A DNA stretch of 64,000 nucleotides from an uncultured Muribaculaceae bacterium (GTDB lineage: Bacteria; Bacteroidota; Bacteroidia; Bacteroidales; Muribaculaceae), in assembly GCA_944320595.1 (NCBI GenBank), contig CALUIB010000006.1, positions 78,244 to 142,243 on the forward strand. Direction: 5' to 3'. The notes beneath the pieces were generated by a model, which saw only the letters and a list, made by a program, of their open reading frames with translations, was not told the origin of the DNA and ran no database searches. The position numbers were made by a program, and so were the translations under genes. This document shows, piece by piece, positions 44,957-53,282 of the stretch. Within the stretch, counting starts at the first letter, position 1. The number at the start of each line of letters is the position of its first letter.

Positions 44957-45541
44957 ATGGATACAATCAGCACAGGCAAATACATAGAACTTGCCTACAA
45001 AATATATTCGGTGGACAAAGACGGAAACCGTTCACTCGAATATGAGTTCACCGAGCAAGTACCCGACCACTTCGTGTATGGAGCAGAACCGGGATTGCTC
45101 GAAGACTTCTCGCGCAAGCTGCAAGGGCTTTCAAAAGGCGATGAATTCAAGTTCACACTTAACCCCGAACAGGCTTTCGGCCCTCGCAATGAAAACTTGG
45201 TGATGGACCTTGAACGCAGCATCTTCAACGACTCCGACGGCAATTTCATGGCCGACATGGTGCAGGTGGGCCGGGTGCTTACCATGATGACCTCGACAGG
45301 CCAACCGGCACAGGGCTTGGTAACCAACGTGGGCGACGAAAAGGTGACAATGGACTTCAACCACCGCCTGGCAGGCAAGAATGTGGAATATGAAGGCCAC
45401 GTGATGCTCGTGCGCGATGCCACTCCCGACGACCTGCCACAGCACCACGGAGGCTGCGGAGGTTGCAGCTGCGACAGCTGTGGAGGCGGTTGCGGCGACC
45501 ACCACGACCACGACAGCTGCGGTTGCGGCGGATGCCATTAA
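44957..45541 (+). CDS. SlyD-like FKBP peptidyl-prolyl isomerase with Cys/His-rich tail
   Basis: 194 aa, no signal peptide. The FKBP domain holds an insert-in-flap domain in the SlyD manner (DHFVYGAEPGLLEDFSRKLQ, FTLNPEQAFGPRNENLVMDL, VTMDFNHRLAGKNVEYEGHV). The last about 40 residues are a Cys/His/Gly metal-binding tail (HHGGCGGCSCDSCGGGCGDH and DSCGCGGCH), similar to the nickel-binding tail of E. coli SlyD. It is a foldase and possible metallochaperone. It follows the Ig-like lipoprotein and ends at a hairpin. Confidence 0.92.
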   Translation: MDTISTGKYIELAYKIYSVDKDGNRSLEYEFTEQVPDHFVYGAEPGLLEDFSRKLQGLSKGDEFKFTLNPEQAFGPRNENLVMDLERSIFNDSDGNFMADMVQVGRVLTMMTSTGQPAQGLVTNVGDEKVTMDFNHRLAGKNVEYEGHVMLVRDATPDDLPQHHGGCGGCSCDSCGGGCGDHHDHDSCGCGGCH

Positions 45542-45578
45542 TCCCAATGGCTGCACACGAAAAGCAAATAGACATTGG

Positions 45579-45624
45579 CGGCATGGCGCATGACTGGTTC
45601 ACACCTCATGCGCCATGCCGATTT
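45579..45624 (+). terminator. Hairpin after the SlyD-like gene
   Basis: A perfect 14-bp stem, cggcatggcgcatg / catgcgccatgccg, is followed by ATTTTG, 38 nt past the stop. Confidence 0.75.
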
Positions 45625-45688
45625 TGCATCGGCCGCTGCCATCAATATTTTCCAATACAATTATAGTGCATATTCCATGGAAAAACTG

Positions 45689-45696
45689 TATATTTG
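45689..45696 (+). promoter_or_regulatory. -7 box of tnaA
   Basis: TATATTTG lies 52 nt before the ATG at 45749. No TnaC-like leader peptide was seen in between. Confidence 0.6.
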
Positions 45697-45748
45697 CATA
45701 TATAGTTTATACAACCTTTAATATCATAACATAACTAACTGAATACTT

Positions 45749-47122
45749 ATGGAATTACCTTTTGCCGAATCTTGGAAAATCAAGATGGTTGAACCAATCA
45801 AAAAAAGCACGCGGCAGGAACGCGAACAGTGGATTAAAGAAGCCCATTACAACGTATTCCAATTACGTGCCGACCAAGTATATATCGACTGCATAACCGA
45901 CTCAGGCACCGGAGCCATGAGCGACCGGCAATGGGCGGCCATGATGATGGGCGATGAAAGCTATGCCGGCGCACGCTCTTTCTACAGGCTCAAAGACACC
46001 ATAACACGCATCACGGGTTTTGAGTATGTCATACCCACGCACCAAGGCCGTGCAGCCGAAAACGTACTCTTCAGCCACTTGGTAAAAGCAGGCGACTATG
46101 TGCCGGGGAACTCGCACTTCGACACCACAAAAGGGCACATCGAAAGCCGCAAGGCAACTGCCGTAGACTGTACCATCGACGAGGCGCACGACACCCAGCT
46201 CGAAATCCCGTTCAAGGGCAATGTCGACCCTGCCAAACTTGAAAAAGTGCTTGCCGAGCATGCCGACAAAGTGCCATTCATCATCGTCACCATCACAAAC
46301 AACACGGCAGGCGGACAACCCGTGTCGATGGAAAACCTGCGTGCCGTGCGAGCCGTGGCCGACAAGTACCACAAGCGCGTAATCCTCGACTCTGCCCGCT
46401 TTGCCGAAAACGCCTATTTCATCAAGACACGTGAAAAAGGCTATGCCGACAAGTCGATAAAAGAGATAGCCCGCGAAATGTTCAGCCTTGCCGACGGCAT
46501 GACGATGAGTGCCAAGAAGGACGGACTGGTGAACATGGGCGGTTTCATCGCCACGCGCCACGAAGACTGGTATGACGGGGCTAAGAACTACTGCATACAG
46601 TTTGAAGGCTACCTCACCTACGGCGGAATGAATGGCCGCGACATGGAGGCTCTGGCCGTAGGTTTGGACGAAAACACCGAGTTTGACAACCTTGAAACAC
46701 GCATCAAGCAAGTGGAATACCTTGCCCACCGCCTCGACGAATTTGGCATACCATACCAGCGACCCGTGGGCGGCCATGCAATCTTCGTCGATGCCGACCG
46801 CATACTCACCGAAGTACCAAAAGAGGAATTCCCGGCACAACGGCTCACCGTGGAACTATACTTGGAAGCCGGCATACGCGGCTGCGAAATAGGCTACATA
46901 CTTGCCGACCGCGACCCAGTAACCCACGAAAACCGATTCGGCGGGCTCGACTTGCTGCGCTTGTGCATTCCGCGCCGTGTTTACACCAACAACCACATCG
47001 ACGTGATTGCCGTTGCGCTGAAGAACGTCTATGACCGCCGCCACGAAATCACGCACGGCGTGCGCATCACATGGGAAGCCCCGCTCATGCGTCACTTCAC
47101 CGTGCAGCTTGAGCTGCTGTAA
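45749..47122 (+). CDS. tnaA: Tryptophanase (tryptophan indole-lyase)
   Basis: 457 aa PLP enzyme of the beta-eliminating lyase family that turns tryptophan into indole, pyruvate and ammonia. Lys257 in TMSAKKDGLVNMGG is the PLP Schiff-base residue. Tryptophanase rather than tyrosine phenol-lyase is favoured by SHFDTTKGH (the latter has TTTRYH) and by AGIRGCEIG, which has Ile where tyrosine phenol-lyases carry the phenol-recognising Arg. It stands alone on its own promoter. Indole from such enzymes is a known gut signal. Confidence 0.93.
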   Translation: MELPFAESWKIKMVEPIKKSTRQEREQWIKEAHYNVFQLRADQVYIDCITDSGTGAMSDRQWAAMMMGDESYAGARSFYRLKDTITRITGFEYVIPTHQGRAAENVLFSHLVKAGDYVPGNSHFDTTKGHIESRKATAVDCTIDEAHDTQLEIPFKGNVDPAKLEKVLAEHADKVPFIIVTITNNTAGGQPVSMENLRAVRAVADKYHKRVILDSARFAENAYFIKTREKGYADKSIKEIAREMFSLADGMTMSAKKDGLVNMGGFIATRHEDWYDGAKNYCIQFEGYLTYGGMNGRDMEALAVGLDENTEFDNLETRIKQVEYLAHRLDEFGIPYQRPVGGHAIFVDADRILTEVPKEEFPAQRLTVELYLEAGIRGCEIGYILADRDPVTHENRFGGLDLLRLCIPRRVYTNNHIDVIAVALKNVYDRRHEITHGVRITWEAPLMRHFTVQLELL

Positions 47123-47159
47123 CCACAGGATGTGGATAACAAAAATGCGATTATGCCCC

Positions 47160-47187
47160 GTAGAGACGCAAAATTTTGCGTCTCTAC
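47160..47187. repeat. REP-like palindrome 1 (also possible tnaA terminator)
   Basis: A perfect 28-bp palindrome with outer arms gtagagacg and inner caaaattttg, 37 nt past the tnaA stop. Confidence 0.8.
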
Positions 47188-47234
47188 TATTGCCATGCTG
47201 TATAAAATATTGTAAATCAATTGTTGCTGTCACC

Positions 47235-47256
47235 GAGACGATGTACACATCGTCTC
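47235..47256. repeat. REP-like palindrome 2
   Basis: gagacgatgt / acatcgtctc with a 2-nt centre. The outer gagacg arm is shared with palindrome 1; the inner arm differs but remains self-complementary. Confidence 0.75.
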
Positions 47257-47291
47257 TACAACTTTAATGACGGAATTATGATACAACCGAA

Positions 47292-47324
47292 ATGCAGGGA
47301 CGCACGGCTCGTGCGTCCCTGCAT
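47292..47324. repeat. REP-like palindrome 3
   Basis: A 15-bp stem, atgcagggacgcacg / cgtgcgtccctgcat, with loop gct. It has the same layout as palindromes 1 and 2, with a gggacg variant arm. Confidence 0.75.
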
Positions 47325-47360
47325 ACGTAAGCTGGAGAACAACAACTATTATTATAAAAT

Positions 47361-47408
47361 AAAAGAAGAAAGGAGAACCAACCAATGTTTGTTCTCCTTT
47401 CTTCTTTT
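47361..47408 (-). terminator. Terminator of the tRNA-Asn pair
   Basis: A perfect 18-bp stem, aaaagaagaaaggagaac / gttctcctttcttctttt, with a 12-nt loop. It abuts the downstream tRNA 3' end and reads into T-rich DNA on the minus strand. Confidence 0.8.
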
Positions 47409-47409
47409 G

Positions 47410-47483
47410 CGCTTCAAGATGGACTTGAACCAACGACCCCCTGATTAACAGTCAGGTGCTCTAACCGACTGAGCTATTGAAGC
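47410..47483 (-). tRNA. tRNA-Asn (GTT)
   Basis: 74-nt cloverleaf on the minus strand. The acceptor GCTTCAA/TTGAAGC, D-arm AGCTCAGTCGGTTAGAGC, anticodon loop CTGTTAA (anticodon GTT) and T-arm GGTTCAAGTCC are all in place. CCA is not encoded. It is the second of two identical copies. Confidence 0.95.
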
Positions 47484-47512
47484 AAATGGTTATTTGTATA
47501 ATTTAAATTTTG

Positions 47513-47586
47513 CGCTTCAAGATGGACTTGAACCAACGACCCCCTGATTAACAGTCAGGTGCTCTAACCGACTGAGCTATTGAAGC
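47513..47586 (-). tRNA. tRNA-Asn (GTT), first copy
   Basis: Identical to the copy at 47410-47483, separated from it by a 29-nt A/T-rich spacer. Both are probably transcribed together from the TACCTTTG box at 47624-47631. Confidence 0.95.
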
Positions 47587-47623
47587 AAGTTTGCAACCTT
47601 GGGTGTTTTCCCGAATTGCGTTG

Positions 47624-47631
47624 CAAAGGTA
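47624..47631 (-). promoter_or_regulatory. -7 box of the tRNA-Asn pair
   Basis: The minus strand reads TACCTTTG (TAnnTTTG), 38 nt before the first tRNA. Confidence 0.55.
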
Positions 47632-47703
47632 CTGCCTATTTTCGATATATGCAATAGTTGCGGCAAAAAAAGTGCGAAAAAAAAATCACCAACCGCTATT
47701 CAA

Positions 47704-48214
47704 AAAATGCACCCTCACTCCCCCCGTCGTAGAGACGGCATAGTATGCCGTCTCGGTAACAGCCTCATAGCCACGTCACATACCAGTATACTTGTGTGGT
47801 TGATAGAGACGGCATACTATGCCGTCTCTACGGGGAGAGGCTACATGGCTTTATCATCTTTTTTTCTATGAATGCAGTTTCTTCATTGGCCAGATGATAC
47901 TTGACATAGTGTTGTCGGTCTATTTCTTGCAAAATGAACTATCTGAGATGAGCGACGAAGTCTGGAAAAATGCACCTTGCATTACGCTCGCCGTAGAGAC
48001 GGCATAGTATGCCGTCTCGGTAACAGCCTCACAACCACGCCACATACCTGTATGCTTGTGGCTGATTGAGACGGCATACTATGCCCACACCACATACCTG
48101 TATGCTTGTGTGGCTGATTGAGACGGCATACTATGCCCACGCCACATACCTGTATGCTTGTGTGGCTGATTGAGACGGCATACTATGCCGTCTCTACGGG
48201 GAGAGGCTACATGG
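47704..48214. repeat. Tandemly duplicated block of palindromes and 52-bp repeats
   Basis: Two diverged copies of a block with an offset of 264 bp at the left end. Exact shared parts include a 39-nt stretch (47729-47767 and 47993-48031) and a 43-nt stretch (47806-47848 and 48172-48214), each centred on a gagacggcat palindrome. In the right copy a 52-bp unit is amplified, with starts at 48064, 48116 and 48168. Between the palindromes sits a ccacac...gtgtgg hairpin. Each copy is joined on its right to a version of the restriction gene's 3' end. Confidence 0.85.
47841..47977 (-). pseudogene. Decayed duplicate of the restriction-methylase C-terminus
   Basis: The minus strand encodes EIDRQHYVKYHLANEETAFI then EKKMIKP, clearly homologous to EIDRQLYAKCHLTDEEIAFI and EKMIKPM at the end of the intact gene. 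Farther upstream the match passes to another frame (SLISDSSFCK against AGSDIDWSK) across a frameshift, and the final Met codon is lost by a 1-nt deletion. The relic is about 45 residues long and is cut off by palindromic repeats. Confidence 0.8.
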
Positions 48215-51200
48215 GCTTTATCATCTTTTCTATGAAAGCTATCTCCTCGTCGGTGAGATGGCATTTTGCGTATAGCTGGCGGTCAATCTCAGCCACCGGC
48301 TTGCTCCAGTCGATGTCACTGCCAGCGGTGAAGTCTTGCAGCGGCACAAAAGAATAAGTATCTTGCGTCATATTCTTTAATTTTCGCGTTCCAACCAAAA
48401 ATCTAAAAAACTTTGTTTCGGCATATTTTGATACATTCCTAGCTTCTACTTCTGACGCAAAAGGTCCAATAGCCAAGAATGTCTCTGTACATATTGTAAC
48501 AGGGTCTCCTAATTCAGCCTTGCCAATTATGCGAGCTGGAATGGGATTGCCAAGTTGTCCTGCCGCACCGTCAGCCTTGGAAACAAATACTTTCCATTTG
48601 CCTAAAAAGTTTTGCGCTCGCTCGTCTTTGGTTTCGTATGATTTCAGAAATTTTATTCCCCTTGCATTCTCAAATCGTCCAAACACTTTATAGTTCAGTG
48701 ACGGATCTGTTCCAAGAGCATTTACATCTATTTTAAAAAGATTACGCGGAGAAACTAAAATTGAAAAATTCTCATTTCCAGGCCTAACTTTAGCAAGTAC
48801 AGATAATGCCCCAGCATCCCTAACGACCACATCTGTAGAATTTTCTGATAAGTATCTTTCAGTCCGAACAACAGAATCGTGTGTATGAGATACGAATGCA
48901 CATTTACCCCAATAATCATTATTCCACATGAAATAACAAATTCCTCCCTCTATGGCAACTGTCGGAAAACAATCATGAGCATCCATATAGTCATGAAGAA
49001 CCTCTATGCGTCTATCAGCGAGCATCGACTCCCGAAATTTATCTAAGCCTTTACCTCCTGTCATCCATCGTGATGGAATTATCATTGAAATATACCGTGA
49101 GCCAATAGAACGCGCTATGTCAACAAATTTATTATATACAGCTTGAGCACTACTGCCAGTACCACCTCCATCCATAACTTGATACGGCGGATTGCCCACT
49201 ATTGCGTTGATTTTCATTCCATTTCCTACTAAATCGTGTACTTTTTTGATGAAAAGTTCCGGTTGGTTCTTGATTTTGTTGATTAAGTCATCGGGGGCGT
49301 ACATATTGGTTTTGACCTTGCGGAATCCCACGAGCGTCCGCCGGGTGATGCTCTTTGCCATTGGCGTCTTGCAGACCACGAATATGTTTTCGGCCACGGT
49401 CTTGTCCCACACCGCCTGCTGTTCCTCGGGCGTAGTGGCCGAGACGGTGCTGTCCTTCAGCCGCGCTCGATAGATGCTATAAGCCATATAAAGCGGATAG
49501 AGGCCCGACTTGGAGTTGATTTCAAGAATACGGGCATCGGGAGTAAACACCTCGGCCGTCACGCGCCCGTGGTCGATAAAGCGTGGCTCGTCGATGACGT
49601 GCTCATAATCCTTGTCGAAGAAACAGTAGCCGCCAAGGCAGTCGCCAATGTGCATATTCACCACGCGCCACGGTGTGAGCACCGTTTCCTTGTCGGGGTT
49701 GCGGAAGGTACCGAAAATTTCGGTTATGCGGGCTATGCGCTCCTCCACGCCCATGCGGTCGGCAGCCCGCGCCATGGCACGGATTCGCTTGCCTGCGGCA
49801 CGGAATATGTCGGGGTCGTAATACCGCTTGAAGGCGTTGAACTTCTGCTTGCTTACCCCACGTGGCATGAACTCCTCCCACGAGCGAGGGTCGATACGTT
49901 CGGCGAAGTTATCGATGGTGATTTCCTCGTCCTCGCCATTCAATTCCGCACCATATATAAGCAACGGCATACGGATTGAGATACCGCGCAGAATGGAGAT
50001 GGCCGTCTCGCGGTTTTTCCCCTTCTTTTTCAGCTCCTCAAGCCTGCGTTTCTCCTCCTCGGTCAGTTCCTTCTTTGGCTTCTTCCCCAGCTTCTCCTTT
50101 TCTTCGTATTCCTCGTCGGTCAGCCCCTGGTTGTTGATGTCAACCTGATTAGTTCTGGGCATCGCCTTGGTTTGGCCGATTATTTTCTTCAGTTCGTCGA
50201 AATCCCACAATTCCACGTCGCTGAGTTTAAGCAACTCGTCGTTGTAAAGGCTGCTGTCCTCGAAACCGTTGCGCACCACACGCTCCACATACACCTGCTT
50301 TAGCTGCTCCAGCATACGCGGCACATCAAGCTTGTCCATTCGCGAACCTTCGATGGAGATAACCGGGCAAAAGTTGAGGAAGTCGCCCATCGTCTCGCGG
50401 TCGTTCTGCGAGGTCTTTCCAGCCTTGGCCGAAATCTTGGCGGTCTCGGCAAGCACACGCAGGGTGCGGTCGGGGGCGAAGTCGAACACGTAGCATTGCT
50501 CCTTCGTTTTCGGGTAGCTTGCCGGAAATGGAGTCTGCACACGGAAAATGGTCTGCATATAGCCCGATGCCGCCGTGTTGTAAGAACCCGACAGCATCAG
50601 CACGGCAGTCCATGCCGGAATGCTCACGCCAGTGGTCAAGCGTCCGCACGACAGCGTGATGGTGTGCGTGGCATCGGGGTCAGGGCCGATGGCACTGTTC
50701 ACCGCCTCAAGCGCATCGCGGCTCTCCTCGTCCTCGTCGCCGTCGCCCGCCACGTTGACGATGGTGAAATACTGGAACACCGAGTGACGCTGTAGCAGCG
50801 CACTTAGTGCCTTGGCCTCCTTCACCCCGGGTAGCATCCACAACGTGTGGCGGAAGATGCTGCGATACTCATCGTTGGCGAAGGGGTAACAGCTATCCTT
50901 GTCCTTCTTGGTCAGCAGGTTAAGGAAAGCCGAGACATCACGTTCATGCACAAAGCCACCACCCTCGTTCACACGGAAGAACTCGCGGAAGTTGAACGCC
51001 ACGTCCTCATCGACAAACTCATGCAGCAGCCTCCCCAGGTCGTAGGTGTAGATGTTCATCACGGGCAGTACGGCATACGGGTTGTGGTCGCCAGGGTGCG
51101 TCTTTGCCCACTGCTGCTTGGCGCGCTGCTCCATCACGTAATCCCATGTATAAATCTCGTCCTCCTTGAAATCGTCGAGCAGGTTGAACGGTGTGCCGCT

Positions 51201-52139
51201 TAGCCGCAGCACCTTCGTGGTGGGCTTGACCAATTCTGCCATTACTGCCCGACCAAGCTCGGTCTGCGTACCCTCATGCGCCTCGTCAACGATAATCAAA
51301 TTCCACGGCGTGGCAAACAGCTCGCTATTCTTGTCGAAGTTGCCGCCCACCAGTTCCGAGCCGCGCAAGTCCTGCATCGACGCAAAATACACATAATGCA
51401 GCCCGTCGGCCTGTGCCCGTCGTTCAAGGCTCTCGTGGCTGTCGCCGTTGTTCTTCGAGCCGTAGGCGAAATCAAGCCGGTCATAGAAAATCTTGCCGAA
51501 GTCCTCGAACCAGCCTTTATCGACCACGGGGCGGTGGGTCAATATAAGCGTCCGGAGAAAGTCCATCTCCTTCACCACCTGCAATGCCGACAGCGTCTTG
51601 CCGAAACGCATCTTGGCGTTCCACAACATCTGGTTTCCTTTCTTGAACCGCTTTTCGGTCTTGTCGATGGCCTCGCGCTGCTCGGGGCGGAAGGCAATGG
51701 GATTGCGGCTTTTGCTGATTTCGCCCGGCAGCAGCGACTCCCTCCCCTCCTTCATGGCGGCAATAGCCCTCTTGGCAGTTTCCAAGTCGATATAATACCA
51801 TTCGTCGGCATTATGCTCGGTGTCGAATATTTTCTTCTTGATACCCGACCGCTCCAGCAAGTTGTGCAGCTCCTTGTCGTTGAACGAGCAGAACTTTCCG
51901 CCACGGTAATGCAACGTCAATTCGGTGTAAAGCAGGTCGAAGACAATGCCGGCAGTCTGCGTGTATTGCCTTATTCGTGCACGAGCGGCATCATTAAGGG
52001 ATTTGCAGTTGGGCGGCAACTTGGTGGGGTCTTGTTCATCGCAAGTGGCCTCGCCTATCTTCAAGCACCCCTCGTGCGCAGCATCGTTGATACGCATCAC
52101 ATATATCAGTTTCTGCTTTAGTGGAACAAAGTATTTCAT
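48207..52139 (-). CDS. GIY-YIG nuclease-helicase-adenine methylase restriction enzyme
   Basis: 1310 aa. Residues 10-130 look like a GIY-YIG/T5orf172 nuclease (LIYVMRINDAAHEGCLKIGE, ARARIRQYT, a late Glu in DKELHNLL, DEWYYI). An SF2 helicase follows: Walker A AKMRFGKT (175-182), DEAH (285-288), SGTP (314-317), GYMQTIFRVQTP. The methylase part has EVFTPDARILEINSKSGLYP (motif I region, about 865-880) and NPPY (983-986). The C-terminal about 300 residues are probably the target-recognition domain. The DNA from about 48370 to 49260 is visibly more AT-rich than the rest, suggesting an exchanged specificity cassette. It probably modifies and cuts DNA with the methylase-like protein encoded 10 nt upstream. 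Confidence 0.85.
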   Translation of the reverse strand: MKYFVPLKQKLIYVMRINDAAHEGCLKIGEATCDEQDPTKLPPNCKSLNDAARARIRQYTQTAGIVFDLLYTELTLHYRGGKFCSFNDKELHNLLERSGIKKKIFDTEHNADEWYYIDLETAKRAIAAMKEGRESLLPGEISKSRNPIAFRPEQREAIDKTEKRFKKGNQMLWNAKMRFGKTLSALQVVKEMDFLRTLILTHRPVVDKGWFEDFGKIFYDRLDFAYGSKNNGDSHESLERRAQADGLHYVYFASMQDLRGSELVGGNFDKNSELFATPWNLIIVDEAHEGTQTELGRAVMAELVKPTTKVLRLSGTPFNLLDDFKEDEIYTWDYVMEQRAKQQWAKTHPGDHNPYAVLPVMNIYTYDLGRLLHEFVDEDVAFNFREFFRVNEGGGFVHERDVSAFLNLLTKKDKDSCYPFANDEYRSIFRHTLWMLPGVKEAKALSALLQRHSVFQYFTIVNVAGDGDEDEESRDALEAVNSAIGPDPDATHTITLSCGRLTTGVSIPAWTAVLMLSGSYNTAASGYMQTIFRVQTPFPASYPKTKEQCYVFDFAPDRTLRVLAETAKISAKAGKTSQNDRETMGDFLNFCPVISIEGSRMDKLDVPRMLEQLKQVYVERVVRNGFEDSSLYNDELLKLSDVELWDFDELKKIIGQTKAMPRTNQVDINNQGLTDEEYEEKEKLGKKPKKELTEEEKRRLEELKKKGKNRETAISILRGISIRMPLLIYGAELNGEDEEITIDNFAERIDPRSWEEFMPRGVSKQKFNAFKRYYDPDIFRAAGKRIRAMARAADRMGVEERIARITEIFGTFRNPDKETVLTPWRVVNMHIGDCLGGYCFFDKDYEHVIDEPRFIDHGRVTAEVFTPDARILEINSKSGLYPLYMAYSIYRARLKDSTVSATTPEEQQAVWDKTVAENIFVVCKTPMAKSITRRTLVGFRKVKTNMYAPDDLINKIKNQPELFIKKVHDLVGNGMKINAIVGNPPYQVMDGGGTGSSAQAVYNKFVDIARSIGSRYISMIIPSRWMTGGKGLDKFRESMLADRRIEVLHDYMDAHDCFPTVAIEGGICYFMWNNDYWGKCAFVSHTHDSVVRTERYLSENSTDVVVRDAGALSVLAKVRPGNENFSILVSPRNLFKIDVNALGTDPSLNYKVFGRFENARGIKFLKSYETKDERAQNFLGKWKVFVSKADGAAGQLGNPIPARIIGKAELGDPVTICTETFLAIGPFASEVEARNVSKYAETKFFRFLVGTRKLKNMTQDTYSFVPLQDFTAGSDIDWSKPVAEIDRQLYAKCHLTDEEIAFIEKMIKPM

Positions 52140-52149
52140 GGAAAGAATG

Positions 52150-53169
52150 TTATTTCAGTAGGTCTATGTATTTTATTCGTCGGCCTTTACGCCCCGTCTG
52201 CGGGTCACGCGCCCGCCAGTCCTTGACAATGCAGCAAGTTCCATTATGCTTGAGAATATTGCCGGTGTGGCATCCCTCGCAAGGGGTAACCGTCTCGGTA
52301 CTTTCACCGAAAAGATTGTTGGATATTTCCACCTCGTCGTGGCAGCTGCCGGGTATCACCCCTTTCAGCCCGTCCATCTGCCACACATTCCACGAAATGA
52401 TGTAGGCGATGTAGTTGACCGACTTGCGTAAAGGGTCATGGCCGAACTTTGCGCGGTAATACTCAACAAAGGAACATAGCATCGACTCGCGGGCCAACAG
52501 CAGGCTATCGCCCTGCCACTCGTAGGCGTATATGCTCTTGTAGGCTTCCTGCGCGGCTTTCAGCCACTCGCTTGTGGTGACGGTGTTTTCTCCCACTATG
52601 CGCAGCTTGCGGTCGAGCAGGCCTATGCGCTCGCCAAGAGGAATGAACACCCCTGTGGTGGCATCGTAGCGGCTGACGATGTAGGGTGCCTCGCCGCAGG
52701 TGATTTCAAGACGGGTATCGCGCACGTAATCCTTCCACGTTTTGTCTTCGGGAAAGGTTATCTTGCCTTGGGTTGTTTCCCATCTGTGCGTACCGTCTTC
52801 AGCCGCATATTCCACATTGAACACACCTTTGCGGCCAAACCACGCCTCATCAATAAGGTTGTTCTGCGCATTGCACACCCACGAGGGGGTGAACACCTCG
52901 GCCATGCCGCGCACTCGCGCCGACTGCGCATCCTTGTGTTTCAGCACACGTGGCATTATCACCTGCCCTTTCTCGCCAGTGATAAGCTCGGGCAGTATAG
53001 GGTCGTAGTAGCCGTAACCGTCGCCAAGGTGCTCGTAATCATGTGTAGCCCAAAAGATATTGCACATGGCATCGCCCCTGCTCGTCGTATGGTCTTTGAG
53101 CAGGGTGGCCAACAGCTCCGGCGAGGCACCGAGGATGTCGTTCTCCAATATGTCGGCTATGTCGGTCAC
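52150..53169 (-). CDS. Methylase-like restriction-modification partner subunit
   Basis: 339 aa, starting at GTG 53169 (an upstream ATG in frame meets TGA). It carries EVFTP (91-95) and a motif-I-like LEITCGEAPYIVSRYD (154-169) as in proteins annotated restriction subunit M, but no NPPY motif, so it is unlikely to methylate alone. The C-terminus has a Cys cluster (TPCEGCHTGNILKHNGTCC) that may bind zinc. It is the first gene of the two-gene restriction operon and likely forms a complex with the large protein (inference). Confidence 0.8.
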   Translation of the reverse strand: MTDIADILENDILGASPELLATLLKDHTTSRGDAMCNIFWATHDYEHLGDGYGYYDPILPELITGEKGQVIMPRVLKHKDAQSARVRGMAEVFTPSWVCNAQNNLIDEAWFGRKGVFNVEYAAEDGTHRWETTQGKITFPEDKTWKDYVRDTRLEITCGEAPYIVSRYDATTGVFIPLGERIGLLDRKLRIVGENTVTTSEWLKAAQEAYKSIYAYEWQGDSLLLARESMLCSFVEYYRAKFGHDPLRKSVNYIAYIISWNVWQMDGLKGVIPGSCHDEVEISNNLFGESTETVTPCEGCHTGNILKHNGTCCIVKDWRARDPQTGRKGRRIKYIDLLK

Positions 53170-53214
53170 AGTCAGTCACGCATTATCTCTTGGGAGGAGA
53201 TGAATCTATGGATG

Positions 53215-53222
53215 CAAATTTA
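53215..53222 (-). promoter_or_regulatory. -7 box of the restriction operon
   Basis: The minus strand reads TAAATTTG (TAnnTTTG), 45 nt before the GTG start. It lies between the left arm of the imperfect inverted repeat and the 225-bp element. Confidence 0.5.
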
Positions 53223-53282
53223 CATATTTTTTTATGAAAACGGGCAGAGGACATGGCTAAATTAGAAAATGATACACGACAC

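Noticed and set aside
45697..45748. A TnaC-type leader peptide before tryptophanase.
   Set aside because: No short frame with Trp followed by a Pro stall site is seen in the 52-nt leader.
45749..47122. Tyrosine phenol-lyase as the identity of this gene.
   Set aside because: The phenol-recognising Arg is replaced (AGIRGCEIG) and the SHFDTTKGH segment matches tryptophanases.
48064..48219. Regular 52-bp repeats considered as a CRISPR array.
   Set aside because: The units are contiguous with no unique spacers, and no cas genes are present; it is a tandem repeat.
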